Positions 7,097-15,793 of a DNA stretch of 20,000 nucleotides are shown one piece after another. The position numbers and the translations under genes are program-made. The notes beneath the pieces were generated by a model. It was not told the DNA's origin and searched no databases. It saw only the letters and a list, made by a program, of their open reading frames with translations. The DNA lies in assembly GCA_002314555.1 (NCBI GenBank), contig DCGF01000080.1, positions 1-20,000 of the forward strand, read 5' to 3'. Positions within the stretch are counted from its first letter, which is position 1. The number at the start of each line of letters is the position of its first letter. Source of the stretch: Ruminococcaceae bacterium UBA1785 (GTDB lineage Bacteria; Bacillota; Clostridia; Oscillospirales; Acutalibacteraceae).

Positions 7097-9190
7097 ATGA
7101 AAAAGAAAAAGATAAGTAAAACAGCATTATTCTTAATTTTGTCAGTGACTATAATCATTGGCCTTATTCTTGCTGGCTTATTTGCTTTTTATCAAGTCAC
7201 TTATACAGCTGTAAATAAAGAAAACAGCGCTTACTTCGTAGAAGATGTAAAACAGTTAGCTGAAGATGTTGACGAATCTTTGATGGATGGTTTTAAAAAC
7301 ATAGAGATAATCAGTGAACTTGTATCTAGTTCGATTGATTCTCCAGAAGTAGATATTAGAGACTGGCAGAACATCATTCAGGATTCAGTATTCGACTTTA
7401 TTGAGTTTGCAGACCCACAGGGTCTTGATCATAACATCACTGGTGAAACATCTGATGCCAGAGATAGAACTTATTATAAGGATGGTATGGCTGGTAATAC
7501 CGGTGTTGAACTTATTATGGAATCTCGTGCCACACAGGAGACCCTACTTATGTTCTATACCCCAGTTTATTATGAGGAAACTATAGTAGGTTCTGTCGTC
7601 GGTGTATATCAGGCTAGTAACATGCTTACGGATGCACTCACTGTTAAGTATTACGGTGAAATTGCTCCTGCATACCTCTGCTCAGAAGATGGTATTGTTG
7701 TCGCTAGTAGTGTAGGTGTAGATACTACAAAGAAGATAAACATAACTGATGTAGTTGCTAAAGATGATAAGGAATTAGCTTTAAAAATCACTGACTCTTT
7801 TAAAACTGGCTCAGATCTTCTCTATGGAGCTGAAAGCATCGATACTACTACTGGTTATGTAACAAAGCTTCCAAACAGCGGATTTTACCTTGTGCAGACA
7901 TTCCCTGACAGTGTTTCAAAAGATATGGTAAGCACTACTACAGACAGCGTTATCGCGCTTGTAGCTTTCCTCGCTGTTGTTTATGCCATCATCATTATTT
8001 CTATTATAATTTTCTATAAGAAACAGAGGGACCTCGTTGAGAGAGCAAATAGGGCGAAGACGGACTTCCTCTTTAATATGTCACATGACATCCGTACTCC
8101 TATGAATGCCATCACCGGATATGGAGCTATGGCAAAAGAGCATATCGATGATAAAAAGAGTGTCTCAGATTATCTCGATAAGATTAACATAGCTAGTAAG
8201 CAGCTTCTCTCTTTGGTAAACGAAGTACTTGATATGTCACGTATTGAGTCCGGTAAGGTTGTATTAGAAGAGGAAGAAGTAGATTTAACTGAGACTTGTA
8301 ACTCTATTTTAACTGTTATTGAGACTTCTGCTGAGAAGAAGCATATTACTGTAAAAGGTGACTTTGACGATATTAGGAATAAGGATGTATATACAGACGC
8401 TTCTCGTCTTACACAGATAATTACTAACATCCTCAGTAACTCGGTTAAGTATACACTTGATGGTGGAAAGATATTCTTTACAGTTTCTCAACTTGAAGCA
8501 GTAAGACCTCGCTATAACACATATAAATTTGTAATAGAAGATACCGGCATCGGTATGAGCGAAGAATTCTTAACTCATATTTACGATGAGTTTGCCCGTG
8601 AACGAAACACCACCATGAGCGGTGTCGAAGGTACAGGTCTCGGCATGTCCATAGTAAAACGTATCGTAGACTTGATGGACGGAAGAATTGAAGTTGAATC
8701 TAAACAGGGAGTTGGAACTAAGACTACTATATTTATCGAGTTTAGACTTCATCATGCAAAAGATGATGCATATCTTCCAAACCTTGACGACGAGGTAAAG
8801 AGCATAGACGGTATGCGTGTCCTCCTCGTAGAGGATAATGAGATGAACCGTGAAATTGCTGCTGACCTTCTGTCAGAGGAGGGTGTAATTGTTGAGATGG
8901 CAGAAGATGGTGATATAGCTGTTGCTAAGGTAGCTGAGTCTGAGCCTGGTTACTACAATGTGGTTTTGATGGATATTCAGATGCCTCGTATGAATGGCTA
9001 TGATGCGACTAGAGCTATTCGTGCACTATCAGATCCAAATCTTTCTAAGATACCTATTGTTGCTATGACAGCAAACGCCTTTGAAGAGGACAAACGAAAT
9101 GCTTTAGAAGCTGGTATGAACGGTCACCTCGCAAAACCAATTGATATGGTGCTTGTAAAGAAGACGTTGAGTAAATATAGAAATAAATAA
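7097..9190 (+). CDS. Cache-domain hybrid sensor histidine kinase/response regulator
   Basis: A 697-residue inner-membrane sensor. It has a membrane segment at about 10-32, an extracellular double-Cache-type sensor domain (about 35-280, with the ARDRTYYKDGMAGNTG ligand-pocket pattern), and a second membrane segment at about 285-308. HisKA carries phospho-acceptor H330 in SHDIRTPMN. The HATPase domain has the N box ILSNS (near 445), DTGIGM (482) and GTGLGMS (512). A C-terminal receiver domain has phospho-acceptor D626 in LMDIQMP. There is no HPt or DNA-binding output domain, so phosphate must pass to separate proteins. The ATG at 7097 is chosen because AGGAA at 7084-7088 leaves 8 bases; the GTG at 7091 is too close. 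The ligand is unknown; Cache sensors often bind amino acids or organic acids. Confidence 0.93.
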   Translation: MKKKKISKTALFLILSVTIIIGLILAGLFAFYQVTYTAVNKENSAYFVEDVKQLAEDVDESLMDGFKNIEIISELVSSSIDSPEVDIRDWQNIIQDSVFDFIEFADPQGLDHNITGETSDARDRTYYKDGMAGNTGVELIMESRATQETLLMFYTPVYYEETIVGSVVGVYQASNMLTDALTVKYYGEIAPAYLCSEDGIVVASSVGVDTTKKINITDVVAKDDKELALKITDSFKTGSDLLYGAESIDTTTGYVTKLPNSGFYLVQTFPDSVSKDMVSTTTDSVIALVAFLAVVYAIIIISIIIFYKKQRDLVERANRAKTDFLFNMSHDIRTPMNAITGYGAMAKEHIDDKKSVSDYLDKINIASKQLLSLVNEVLDMSRIESGKVVLEEEEVDLTETCNSILTVIETSAEKKHITVKGDFDDIRNKDVYTDASRLTQIITNILSNSVKYTLDGGKIFFTVSQLEAVRPRYNTYKFVIEDTGIGMSEEFLTHIYDEFARERNTTMSGVEGTGLGMSIVKRIVDLMDGRIEVESKQGVGTKTTIFIEFRLHHAKDDAYLPNLDDEVKSIDGMRVLLVEDNEMNREIAADLLSEEGVIVEMAEDGDIAVAKVAESEPGYYNVVLMDIQMPRMNGYDATRAIRALSDPNLSKIPIVAMTANAFEEDKRNALEAGMNGHLAKPIDMVLVKKTLSKYRNK

Positions 9191-9191
9191 G

Positions 9192-9219
9192 AAAAAGGAG
9201 CTCAAAAGAGCTCCTTTTT
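9192..9219. terminator. Bidirectional terminator between histidine kinase and yigZ
   Basis: A 12-bp stem (AAAAAGGAGCTC with GAGCTCCTTTTT) with an AAAA loop lies between converging genes. Both flanks supply a T tract on the appropriate strand. Confidence 0.92.
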
Positions 9220-9220
9220 A

Positions 9221-9838
9221 TTATCTAAATATGTCGTTTTCTAAAACATCACATTTTGCACTGCCAAGGGATATTTCCGAGAGGTCCTTTAAAAACTTCT
9301 CTACACCATTTGATGGGATAAGAAAGTCTACTGTTACACTCTCTTTAAAATCTGAGTTTTCTACCGTACCACCATTTGTAAGGATAGTGCTCTCTAGTTT
9401 TCCATAGAGGGTGTAGTCTACAGTGGTTTTAAGAAGGGTGTAGGACTTCATCTCTTTTATCCCGGCGGCGTTTACGGCGAGTGAGGCGGCATGTGAATAT
9501 GCGCGAACAAGTCCGCCACCGCCAAGTAGGATGCCGCCGAAGTAGCGGGTGACGACGATGACGCAGTCTTGCACGCTCGACTTCTTTAGAACGTCGAGGA
9601 CGGGCATGCCTGCGGTGCCTTGAGGCTCTCCGTCGTCTGAGAAGCGGCTAGCGCCGCTTTTTAGCACGTAGGCGTAAACATTATGCTTCGCATCCCAATG
9701 CTTCTTTTTGATCCCCTCGATGAATTCTAGGGCATCTGCCTCAGTGCTCACCGGCTTTATATATCCTATGAAGCGGGAGCGCTTCTCAGTGAATTCATCG
9801 AAGGTTTCTTTTTCTATTGTTAAATATGAATCAGCCAT
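9221..9838 (-). CDS. yigZ: YigZ/IMPACT family protein (UPF0029)
   Basis: A 205-residue soluble protein of the YigZ/IMPACT family. The conserved core is clear: EKRSRFIGYIKPV, RFSDDGEPQGTAG (65-77) and VVTRYFGGILLGGGGLVRAY (95-114), followed by the C-terminal ferredoxin-like half. The eukaryotic relative IMPACT modulates Gcn2 signalling; the bacterial role is not settled. The open frame extends much further upstream, but that part lies inside the preceding gene in another frame and shows no family similarity. The ATG at 9838 is therefore chosen, one base after the stop of the lipoprotein gene (TAAGATG), with only a weak ribosome binding site. Translation is likely coupled to the upstream gene. 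Finding yigZ as the last gene of a sensor operon is unusual. Confidence 0.9.
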   Translation of the reverse strand: MADSYLTIEKETFDEFTEKRSRFIGYIKPVSTEADALEFIEGIKKKHWDAKHNVYAYVLKSGASRFSDDGEPQGTAGMPVLDVLKKSSVQDCVIVVTRYFGGILLGGGGLVRAYSHAASLAVNAAGIKEMKSYTLLKTTVDYTLYGKLESTILTNGGTVENSDFKESVTVDFLIPSNGVEKFLKDLSEISLGSAKCDVLENDIFR

Positions 9839-9839
9839 C

Positions 9840-11846
9840 TTATTTCCACTCAATGTTTGTCTTAGAAATAGTTTGGTGATTTTCAAAGTACATTGTAAGA
9901 CCTTCAAGAGTTGTGCCTGCAAGTGGTGCATCATCTTTAGTGATAACTGCGCCATCTGCTAAATACTTATCATAGCTATCAACAAGTATCTTTGAAGGAA
10001 CTGCTACATAGTAAGATTTACTGTCATCAATGCTGATGCCGTTCTTTGTCATTACGGCGATATCAAATGTCTTATCAACACCAAACTCAGTGTTTGTGTT
10101 GTAGCCGCTCTCCACGAGCGCGTTGATATCGCTGCCAGACATCTTAACTATTACAGGAGCTGCTGTACCCTGAATGTAAGAATTGAGAAGAACTTCTTCG
10201 ATGTCACCTTTATAAATCTTTGACTGAACTATTGGAGTGTTAACTTCAAGTGGGAGTTCATTTATGTTGTTTACATAAGGTAAGATACTTACTTCTATTT
10301 TCGCATCGATGCCGTTATCATCAAGTACTTTCTGTGATGAGAGGGCATTTGCTACACACTGAAGTTTTGCTACGTCTTTATAGTCAAGTGTCTCGGAAAC
10401 TTTGGCAAGTGTTTTAGGTGTATGGTTTAAAAATGCAGTATTATCTTTATCAAGTTCAACAAAGATATTTTCAAATGTATCTTTTCCTAAGAGATAATCA
10501 TTTACAACCTGGCCAACACTTACGATACATTCATTATCAAATTCGTTATAGTACCAAGGCATGATATAGCCTTTTTCAACACTGTCAGCAAAGTCTGCGT
10601 AGAGTCTTGTATTATCGATGCTGAAATCTTTAACAGCAACATAACCATCTGGATATAATTCTGTGAAGAGACGAGCAGCTTTGTCTGTGGTCATGAGTTC
10701 GAGGATATCAACGATTTTTGCAAGTCTCTTTGCCTGATCTTCCTCACCGAGTTTTTTATTAATAGCAAGGTACATATTGTTATATGTTACATAGCAGTTT
10801 GAATTTCCATTTTCTGAAATCCAAGGCATAGAACCATATTTGTCATGAAGGACTGTAGCACCAGGGATGTTGTATCTAGTGAGACCTTGATGAGCTTCGT
10901 TTGCTTCATCATAGAGAACGTATTTACCGTCGATTTCTACTGCGATACCGTCAGTAGCTTCTTCTGCAACTACTTCGTCACCGATATATTCTGCACCGAC
11001 AATTTTACCGTCATCATCGTATTGGAATCCGTCGTATGAATATGTATCGTTGATAATATTGAAATAGAAGAGAGCTCTAGTCTCTTTGAATTCTGTACTT
11101 GCGTTCCAGTCTTCACTATGAATACTACCAAAGAGACCTGCTTCTACAAACTTTTCAAAATATGAGGCCTCTTCTTTAAATTCATCGATAGATGCGTTAC
11201 CACTGCGGTAGTTAGCAAGCCATTCGGTGCCGTCTGCACCAAAGATGTAATTTGTTCCAAGTAGATGGAAAAGATAGTTAAATCCGTGACCTGTAAGAGT
11301 GGCACCTGTTGTAGAAAACTTAAGACCAAGTTCCTCAGCTTTTGCCTTTAAGGCAATCATTTCCTCTAAACTTGAAGGAAGTTCAAGATTATATTCCTCA
11401 AAAAGAGTTTTGTTATACTCAATTCCTATAAGTCTTGTAGAGAAAGGAAGCTGATATACGGAACCATCAACATCTATCTGCTTGATTTGATTTGATGTAA
11501 ATAAATCAGGGAGATTAGTTTCTGTTGATAAGTTGAGGAAAGCATTCTCTTGATACTCCTCGTTTGTTCTAGAGGCAGTTACGATGATGTCGGTTGGAAG
11601 ATCACCGTTCTTTATCATTTGGTTCATGGTGTTAGTTGTATCAAGGGTATTACTGTATACAAACTCAACATCATATCCAAGTTCTTCTTTAATTAATTCT
11701 TTTAAAGCTGTATAGTATGTCGTCTTAGTATTACCAAGGCCGATATACATAGTGATAGGGGAATCATCCTGAACAGGAACCTTTGCACAGGATGCAAAAG
11801 TAAGAATCATTGAAAGTACCAGGATTAAGCTAATTATTCTCTTCAT
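9840..11846 (-). CDS. Lipoprotein: extracellular solute-binding domain fused to 5'-nucleotidase C-terminal-like domain
   Basis: A 668-residue exported lipoprotein. The signal peptide ends in a lipobox-like FASC, with C20 as the likely lipidated cysteine. Residues of about 30-480 look like a type 1 extracellular solute-binding protein (PTDIIVTASRTN, GSVYQLPFSTRLIGIEYNKT, GNSNCYVTYNNMYLAIN). From about 510 the sequence changes to a pattern typical of 5'-nucleotidase C-terminal domains: IVQSKIYKGDIEEVLL, VIVKMSGSDINALVESGYN, KTFDIAVMTKNG, SKSYYVAVPSKIL. That domain normally supports substrate binding and lacks the metal-site catalytic half, which is absent here. No permease or ATPase gene is adjacent. 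The gene follows a histidine kinase after 11 bases, and its AGGAGG includes part of the kinase stop codon. I infer a binding protein that presents ligand to the kinase rather than to a transporter. Confidence 0.82.
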   Translation of the reverse strand: MKRIISLILVLSMILTFASCAKVPVQDDSPITMYIGLGNTKTTYYTALKELIKEELGYDVEFVYSNTLDTTNTMNQMIKNGDLPTDIIVTASRTNEEYQENAFLNLSTETNLPDLFTSNQIKQIDVDGSVYQLPFSTRLIGIEYNKTLFEEYNLELPSSLEEMIALKAKAEELGLKFSTTGATLTGHGFNYLFHLLGTNYIFGADGTEWLANYRSGNASIDEFKEEASYFEKFVEAGLFGSIHSEDWNASTEFKETRALFYFNIINDTYSYDGFQYDDDGKIVGAEYIGDEVVAEEATDGIAVEIDGKYVLYDEANEAHQGLTRYNIPGATVLHDKYGSMPWISENGNSNCYVTYNNMYLAINKKLGEEDQAKRLAKIVDILELMTTDKAARLFTELYPDGYVAVKDFSIDNTRLYADFADSVEKGYIMPWYYNEFDNECIVSVGQVVNDYLLGKDTFENIFVELDKDNTAFLNHTPKTLAKVSETLDYKDVAKLQCVANALSSQKVLDDNGIDAKIEVSILPYVNNINELPLEVNTPIVQSKIYKGDIEEVLLNSYIQGTAAPVIVKMSGSDINALVESGYNTNTEFGVDKTFDIAVMTKNGISIDDSKSYYVAVPSKILVDSYDKYLADGAVITKDDAPLAGTTLEGLTMYFENHQTISKTNIEWK

Positions 11847-11857
11847 TTTTATTCCTC

Positions 11858-14020
11858 CTAATCTTTTTTATAGTAGTTAGAAATTGTTTTAACAACTTCT
11901 GACATGTTGATTGGTTTTGAGAGGTGAGCGTTCATTCCAGCGTCGTGAGTTGCCTTAATATCCTCTTCGAATGCGTTGGCTGTCATAGCAAGGATTGGAA
12001 TGTTTGCATCTTCTCGTGCCATACCACGGATGATTCTTGTGGCCTCAAGACCGTCAACCTCAGGCATCATTACGTCCATAAGGATTAAGTCGAATGTGCC
12101 GGCAGGGTTTTCTCTGAATATCTTGATAGCCTCCATACCGTTTCTGGCAGGGGTGAGGATTGCTCCTTCGTCGCCAATAAGCTGCATTGCAATCTCAAGG
12201 TTAAGGTCGTTATCCTCTGCGATTAAGATCTTACATCCGGTGATGTCACAGGTGCTCATATCAAATTTATCTTCTTCAGATTCGATAGCGCTTGTAACTT
12301 CAAATGGAATATCAACTATAAATGTTGAGCCTATCTCATAGGTACTCTGAACAGTAATTTCGCCGTCCATAAGTTCTACAAGTTTCTTTGTGATACTCAT
12401 TCCAAGGCCTGTGCCTTTATACTGAGTTCTTGAGCCACCCTCTTCTTGAGAGAAACTGTCCCAAATCTTTGTGAGGAATTCAGGCTTCATACCGATACCC
12501 GTGTCCTCGATTTCAAATCTGATGGTAATCTTATTACCAGTAGCAGATTTAGCTCTCATCTTATACCAGATTGTTCCACCGTCCTGTGTATATTTAATAG
12601 CATTACTTAGGATGTTGATGATAACCTGGCGAAGGTGAAGTTCATCTGCCAAAATATATGGAGTCTCTAAGTCATCAAACTCTGTGATGAATTTAAGATC
12701 TCTGTTGTTAATCATACCGTTTACGATAGATTCACAGTTACCGCAAATAGTTCTAATATCAACTGGTTTATTTGTGATGACGATTTTACCACTCTCAATA
12801 CTACTCATATCAAGTACGTCGTTAATAAGAGATAAGAGGTGGTGAGAGGCGCCGTCGATTTTATCAAGACATTCAGCTGTCTTTTCTGGGTTATCCTGCT
12901 GTCTAGCGATTTCAGTCATACCCATAATTCCGTTAATAGGTGTTCTAATATCGTGAGACATGTTGGCGAGGAATGAACTCTTAGCGGTAGATGCTTTTTC
13001 GAGCATCTCTTTTGCCCTACGTTCATCTGCTACTACTTTTTCCCTAGTGATGGCTCTATAGGTTGAAACTATGAAAGCGACCAAAATTAAAGAGAATGCG
13101 CCGAAAACGAGAGATACGATTCTAAGGAGTCTAGGAACGTAGTTGCCAGCTGAAAGAGAATCAGCATTGATAACGAAAACTAAGGACCAACTGTTCCAGT
13201 CAAGTGGTGAGGAGCAGATGAAGTAGTTATCTTCATTTATCTCGAATTCACCGACAACCGTCAAACGGTTATTAATTAATTTCTTCTGTTCTTCACTTGT
13301 ATCGTCATATAAGAAGCTTACACGGTCATATTTTTTTAGGATGTTTGAACCAGGTACTAAGATGCCGAGTTCATAGTTCTTATAAATCATAATTCCATCT
13401 TCGTCCATAATGAATCTGTTACAGTCATATGGGAAGGAACTAGTAATCTTCTTATGAAGGTCATTCAAATAATATGCAACGATAACATATTCGATATCTG
13501 CAGAACCATCTTTAGTAGTTACAGTTATAGGGGTATCAAGTCTTACTCTATATACGATACTTTCTACATCTGCATCTACGCCTGTGGTGATATATGTAAT
13601 AACATCTTTAGTGTTTTTACCGTAATATTCAGGAGCTGTAATTCTACCGGTTGAACCGTTCTTACCATACCAAGTCATATTTGAATCGACGAGCATAGCG
13701 TTACATTCCTGAATGCCCATGATTTTTTGGGCATGACTTATAAATTCATCGACATCATCATCTGTCTTTAATTCCTCTGTAACATAGTTTGAATATATTA
13801 GTGAGTAGTCATAATATTTATTAATAGTCATATTAACGAAGTTTGTTAAAGTCTTCGTCTGAGATGTAAGATATGTAGTTCTCTCTTTGTGAATGGACTC
13901 CTTTACGTACTTACTTAAGTAATTGGCAGCAAAGCCCATTATTGCAACGAGAAAAGCTGTTATAATAATAATAATAATAACGCTTTTGTCCCCAAAAAGT
14001 TTTGTTCTAAACTTTTCCAT
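11858..14020 (-). CDS. Hybrid sensor histidine kinase/response regulator (operon leader)
   Basis: A 720-residue membrane sensor with the same layout as the plus-strand kinase at 7097. It has membrane segments at about 13-34 and 299-319, with an extracellular region of about 260 residues between them that is probably a Cache-type or diverged sensor fold. HisKA has H356 in SHDIRTPIN. The HATPase domain has NILSNAIKYT, DTGIGM and GTGLGMSI. A receiver domain has D649 in LMDVMMPEVDG. No HPt or output domain is present. The first membrane helix contains six consecutive isoleucines encoded by an ATT/ATA run. The start is supported by GGAGG 6 bases upstream. The gene heads an operon with the lipoprotein and yigZ, so the lipoprotein is the natural candidate for its ligand-presenting partner (inference). 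Confidence 0.92.
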   Translation of the reverse strand: MEKFRTKLFGDKSVIIIIIITAFLVAIMGFAANYLSKYVKESIHKERTTYLTSQTKTLTNFVNMTINKYYDYSLIYSNYVTEELKTDDDVDEFISHAQKIMGIQECNAMLVDSNMTWYGKNGSTGRITAPEYYGKNTKDVITYITTGVDADVESIVYRVRLDTPITVTTKDGSADIEYVIVAYYLNDLHKKITSSFPYDCNRFIMDEDGIMIYKNYELGILVPGSNILKKYDRVSFLYDDTSEEQKKLINNRLTVVGEFEINEDNYFICSSPLDWNSWSLVFVINADSLSAGNYVPRLLRIVSLVFGAFSLILVAFIVSTYRAITREKVVADERRAKEMLEKASTAKSSFLANMSHDIRTPINGIMGMTEIARQQDNPEKTAECLDKIDGASHHLLSLINDVLDMSSIESGKIVITNKPVDIRTICGNCESIVNGMINNRDLKFITEFDDLETPYILADELHLRQVIINILSNAIKYTQDGGTIWYKMRAKSATGNKITIRFEIEDTGIGMKPEFLTKIWDSFSQEEGGSRTQYKGTGLGMSITKKLVELMDGEITVQSTYEIGSTFIVDIPFEVTSAIESEEDKFDMSTCDITGCKILIAEDNDLNLEIAMQLIGDEGAILTPARNGMEAIKIFRENPAGTFDLILMDVMMPEVDGLEATRIIRGMAREDANIPILAMTANAFEEDIKATHDAGMNAHLSKPINMSEVVKTISNYYKKD

Positions 14021-14119
14021 GCTTTTCCTCCAGAATGATATATAAGAATGATAAATTAATCAAAAAATAAAAAGCGACATAAATAAGACATAAATAATAT
14101 GTTACTAAATTCCAATTAT

Positions 14120-14149
14120 ATTATACATAATATTGGTACATTTTTGCAA
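14120..14149 (-). promoter_or_regulatory. Promoter of the kinase/lipoprotein/yigZ operon
   Basis: On the minus strand, TTGCAA (14144-14149) and TATAAT (14120-14125) are spaced by 18 bases. A second TATAAT overlaps at 14115-14120. The leader to the ATG is about 90 bases and AT-rich, with nothing else recognisable in it. Confidence 0.6.
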
Positions 14150-14198
14150 CAAAAATATTTTAATGCTTTTAAGTGTTAAAGCGATTGCGCATAAATTA

Positions 14199-14231
14199 AA
14201 GGAAGAGGAGCATTTAGAGTTCCTCTTCCTT
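14199..14231 (-). terminator. Terminator of the ABC transporter operon
   Basis: An 11-bp stem (AAGGAAGAGGA with TCCTCTTCCTT) lies 18 bases after the permease stop on the minus strand. The tail is only moderately T-rich (TTAATTTAT). On the plus strand the hairpin is followed by a looser T-rich stretch. Confidence 0.75.
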
Positions 14232-14249
14232 ATACTTTTTTTACTATTT

Positions 14250-15779
14250 TTAAGAAAGTTTAATTCCCTTAAGTATCTTTTCTTTCTTCCTGTTCTTCTT
14301 ATCAATCTTCTTTGAAATGAACTTAACAATTGAAGTCAAAACCCAAATAAGAAGGAAGTAGATAAGAGCTGTTGCGAGTAGTGGGAAGAATGCTTCGTAT
14401 GTACGAGCCCTGACAAGGTCACTCATCTTTGTGAGGTCCATAATAGCGATGTAACCTACAACAGATGTTTCCTGAATAAGTGAAACTATTGAGCCCTGAT
14501 ACTGTGGCATAAAGTGTTCTGCTGCCTGTGGGAATATGATTTTAAAGAATGTCTGATCCTGTGTGAATCCTTGCGCACGACCAGCCTCAACCTGTCCATT
14601 ACCAACAGCCTTTACGCCCGAGATAATGTGATCATAGAAAATACAAGCAAAGTGGATAGTGAAGGCGATGATAGCAACCACTGTGTTACTTATCGTGTAA
14701 CTACCAAATATTACATAGTAGAAAACCATAAGAAGTACAACTGTAGGTGTACTATTCATAATCCAGCAAAGAATGTTTGTAAACTTTGTCTCTGCCTTCT
14801 TTCCATGCGCGCACCAAAGGTAAATAAGGAGACCGAGGATAGTTCCGAGAACTGCTGATGTGATTGTAAGAAGAAGTGTAATTCCAACACCTTTTACAAA
14901 CATCTGCCAACGTGATTCTCTTAAAAATGTTTTGCTGAAACTATTTTGAAGATTATCAAGGAAAGTTCCACCATCATCAGTTTTTGCTACGGCAGTACGA
15001 AGTGGCATAGTTTCTAAAGAACCATCAATAGCAACAAATGAAGGCATCTCTGTTTTCTCAACACCGAAGCTTACAGATTCGGTAAGCATAGCATCAATTT
15101 TGCCTTGCTGGAGTGCAGGATAGATGGATGCAAAATCACCAAAGAATACAGGTTCAGCATCTGGGATAGCAACTTCAAGATACTGCTCGTATCCAGTACC
15201 TGATTGGATACCGACTTTTTTGCCGTTTAGTTCGTCTAAACTATTGAAACCATTTGACACAGCAGAGTCGTATACAGCAATAATGTCAAACTTTATGAAG
15301 TTGTCTGTGAAGGTCATCTCTTCAGCACGTTCTTCATCTTCTAAAACACCAACTGCGATGTCTACTTTACCACTAGAGAGGGCGTCGTTCATTGCGGTGT
15401 ATTCGTAACATTTGATTTCTGGCTCATAGCCATATTCACGGCAAAAGCGGTAGATGAAGTCGATGCTGAAGCCTTGAAGTTCGCCGCCTTCGCCTGCGAA
15501 GCAAGCTGGCTCGAACGATGCTTCAGCAGCAAAAATGATTTTGCCGTTTTCGCCGGTAATGCCTGATTTGTCGACCTCGGCATTACCGCGGTCATACTCA
15601 GTTACCCAATACTTTTCGAGTTCATCAGTTTCGCCGTTTTCTTTCATTTTAGCTATATACTCATTAAGTTGAGTCTCGAGCAAATCTGAATCTTTTTTAT
15701 TCTCTTCGCTCTTTGGTAGAAGAATGAATGAAGCAACCAATATACAAAGGGCAATGATAACAGGTAATAATCTTTTCAT
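14250..15779 (-). CDS. Polar amino-acid-type ABC transporter: substrate-binding and permease domains fused
   Basis: A 509-residue membrane protein. An N-terminal anchor helix (about 5-22) has no lipobox and is followed by a family 3 binding-protein domain (about 83-300): GKIIFAAEASFEPACF, LQGFSIDFIYRFC, KVDIAVGVLEDEERAEEMTF, LNGKKVGIQSGTGYEQYL. The permease part (about 315-495) has several helices and the EAA-like loop EAGRAQGFTQDQTFFKIIFP that contacts the ATPase. This GlnP-like fusion tethers the receptor to its channel. The signature VGVLEDEERAEEM and general pattern suggest a polar amino acid such as glutamine, arginine or cystine as substrate, which cannot be decided here. GGGAGG lies 8 bases before the ATG. 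The gene is second in an operon, 14 bases after the ATPase gene. Confidence 0.9.
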   Translation of the reverse strand: MKRLLPVIIALCILVASFILLPKSEENKKDSDLLETQLNEYIAKMKENGETDELEKYWVTEYDRGNAEVDKSGITGENGKIIFAAEASFEPACFAGEGGELQGFSIDFIYRFCREYGYEPEIKCYEYTAMNDALSSGKVDIAVGVLEDEERAEEMTFTDNFIKFDIIAVYDSAVSNGFNSLDELNGKKVGIQSGTGYEQYLEVAIPDAEPVFFGDFASIYPALQQGKIDAMLTESVSFGVEKTEMPSFVAIDGSLETMPLRTAVAKTDDGGTFLDNLQNSFSKTFLRESRWQMFVKGVGITLLLTITSAVLGTILGLLIYLWCAHGKKAETKFTNILCWIMNSTPTVVLLMVFYYVIFGSYTISNTVVAIIAFTIHFACIFYDHIISGVKAVGNGQVEAGRAQGFTQDQTFFKIIFPQAAEHFMPQYQGSIVSLIQETSVVGYIAIMDLTKMSDLVRARTYEAFFPLLATALIYFLLIWVLTSIVKFISKKIDKKNRKKEKILKGIKLS

Positions 15780-15793
15780 GTTTCTGCCCTCCC

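Noticed and set aside
9839..9955. N-terminal extension of yigZ into the lipoprotein gene
   Set aside because: The extra residues lie in another frame of the lipoprotein coding region, have no family similarity, and the family start fits the ATG at 9838.
9708..9962. Plus-strand open frame overlapping yigZ and the lipoprotein gene
   Set aside because: It is antisense to two well-supported genes, has no ribosome binding site and no recognisable protein features.
13960..13982. ATT/ATA trinucleotide run in the second kinase, considered as a phase-variation tract
   Set aside because: It encodes an isoleucine run in a membrane helix. Gain or loss of triplets would not shift the frame, so on/off switching is unlikely.
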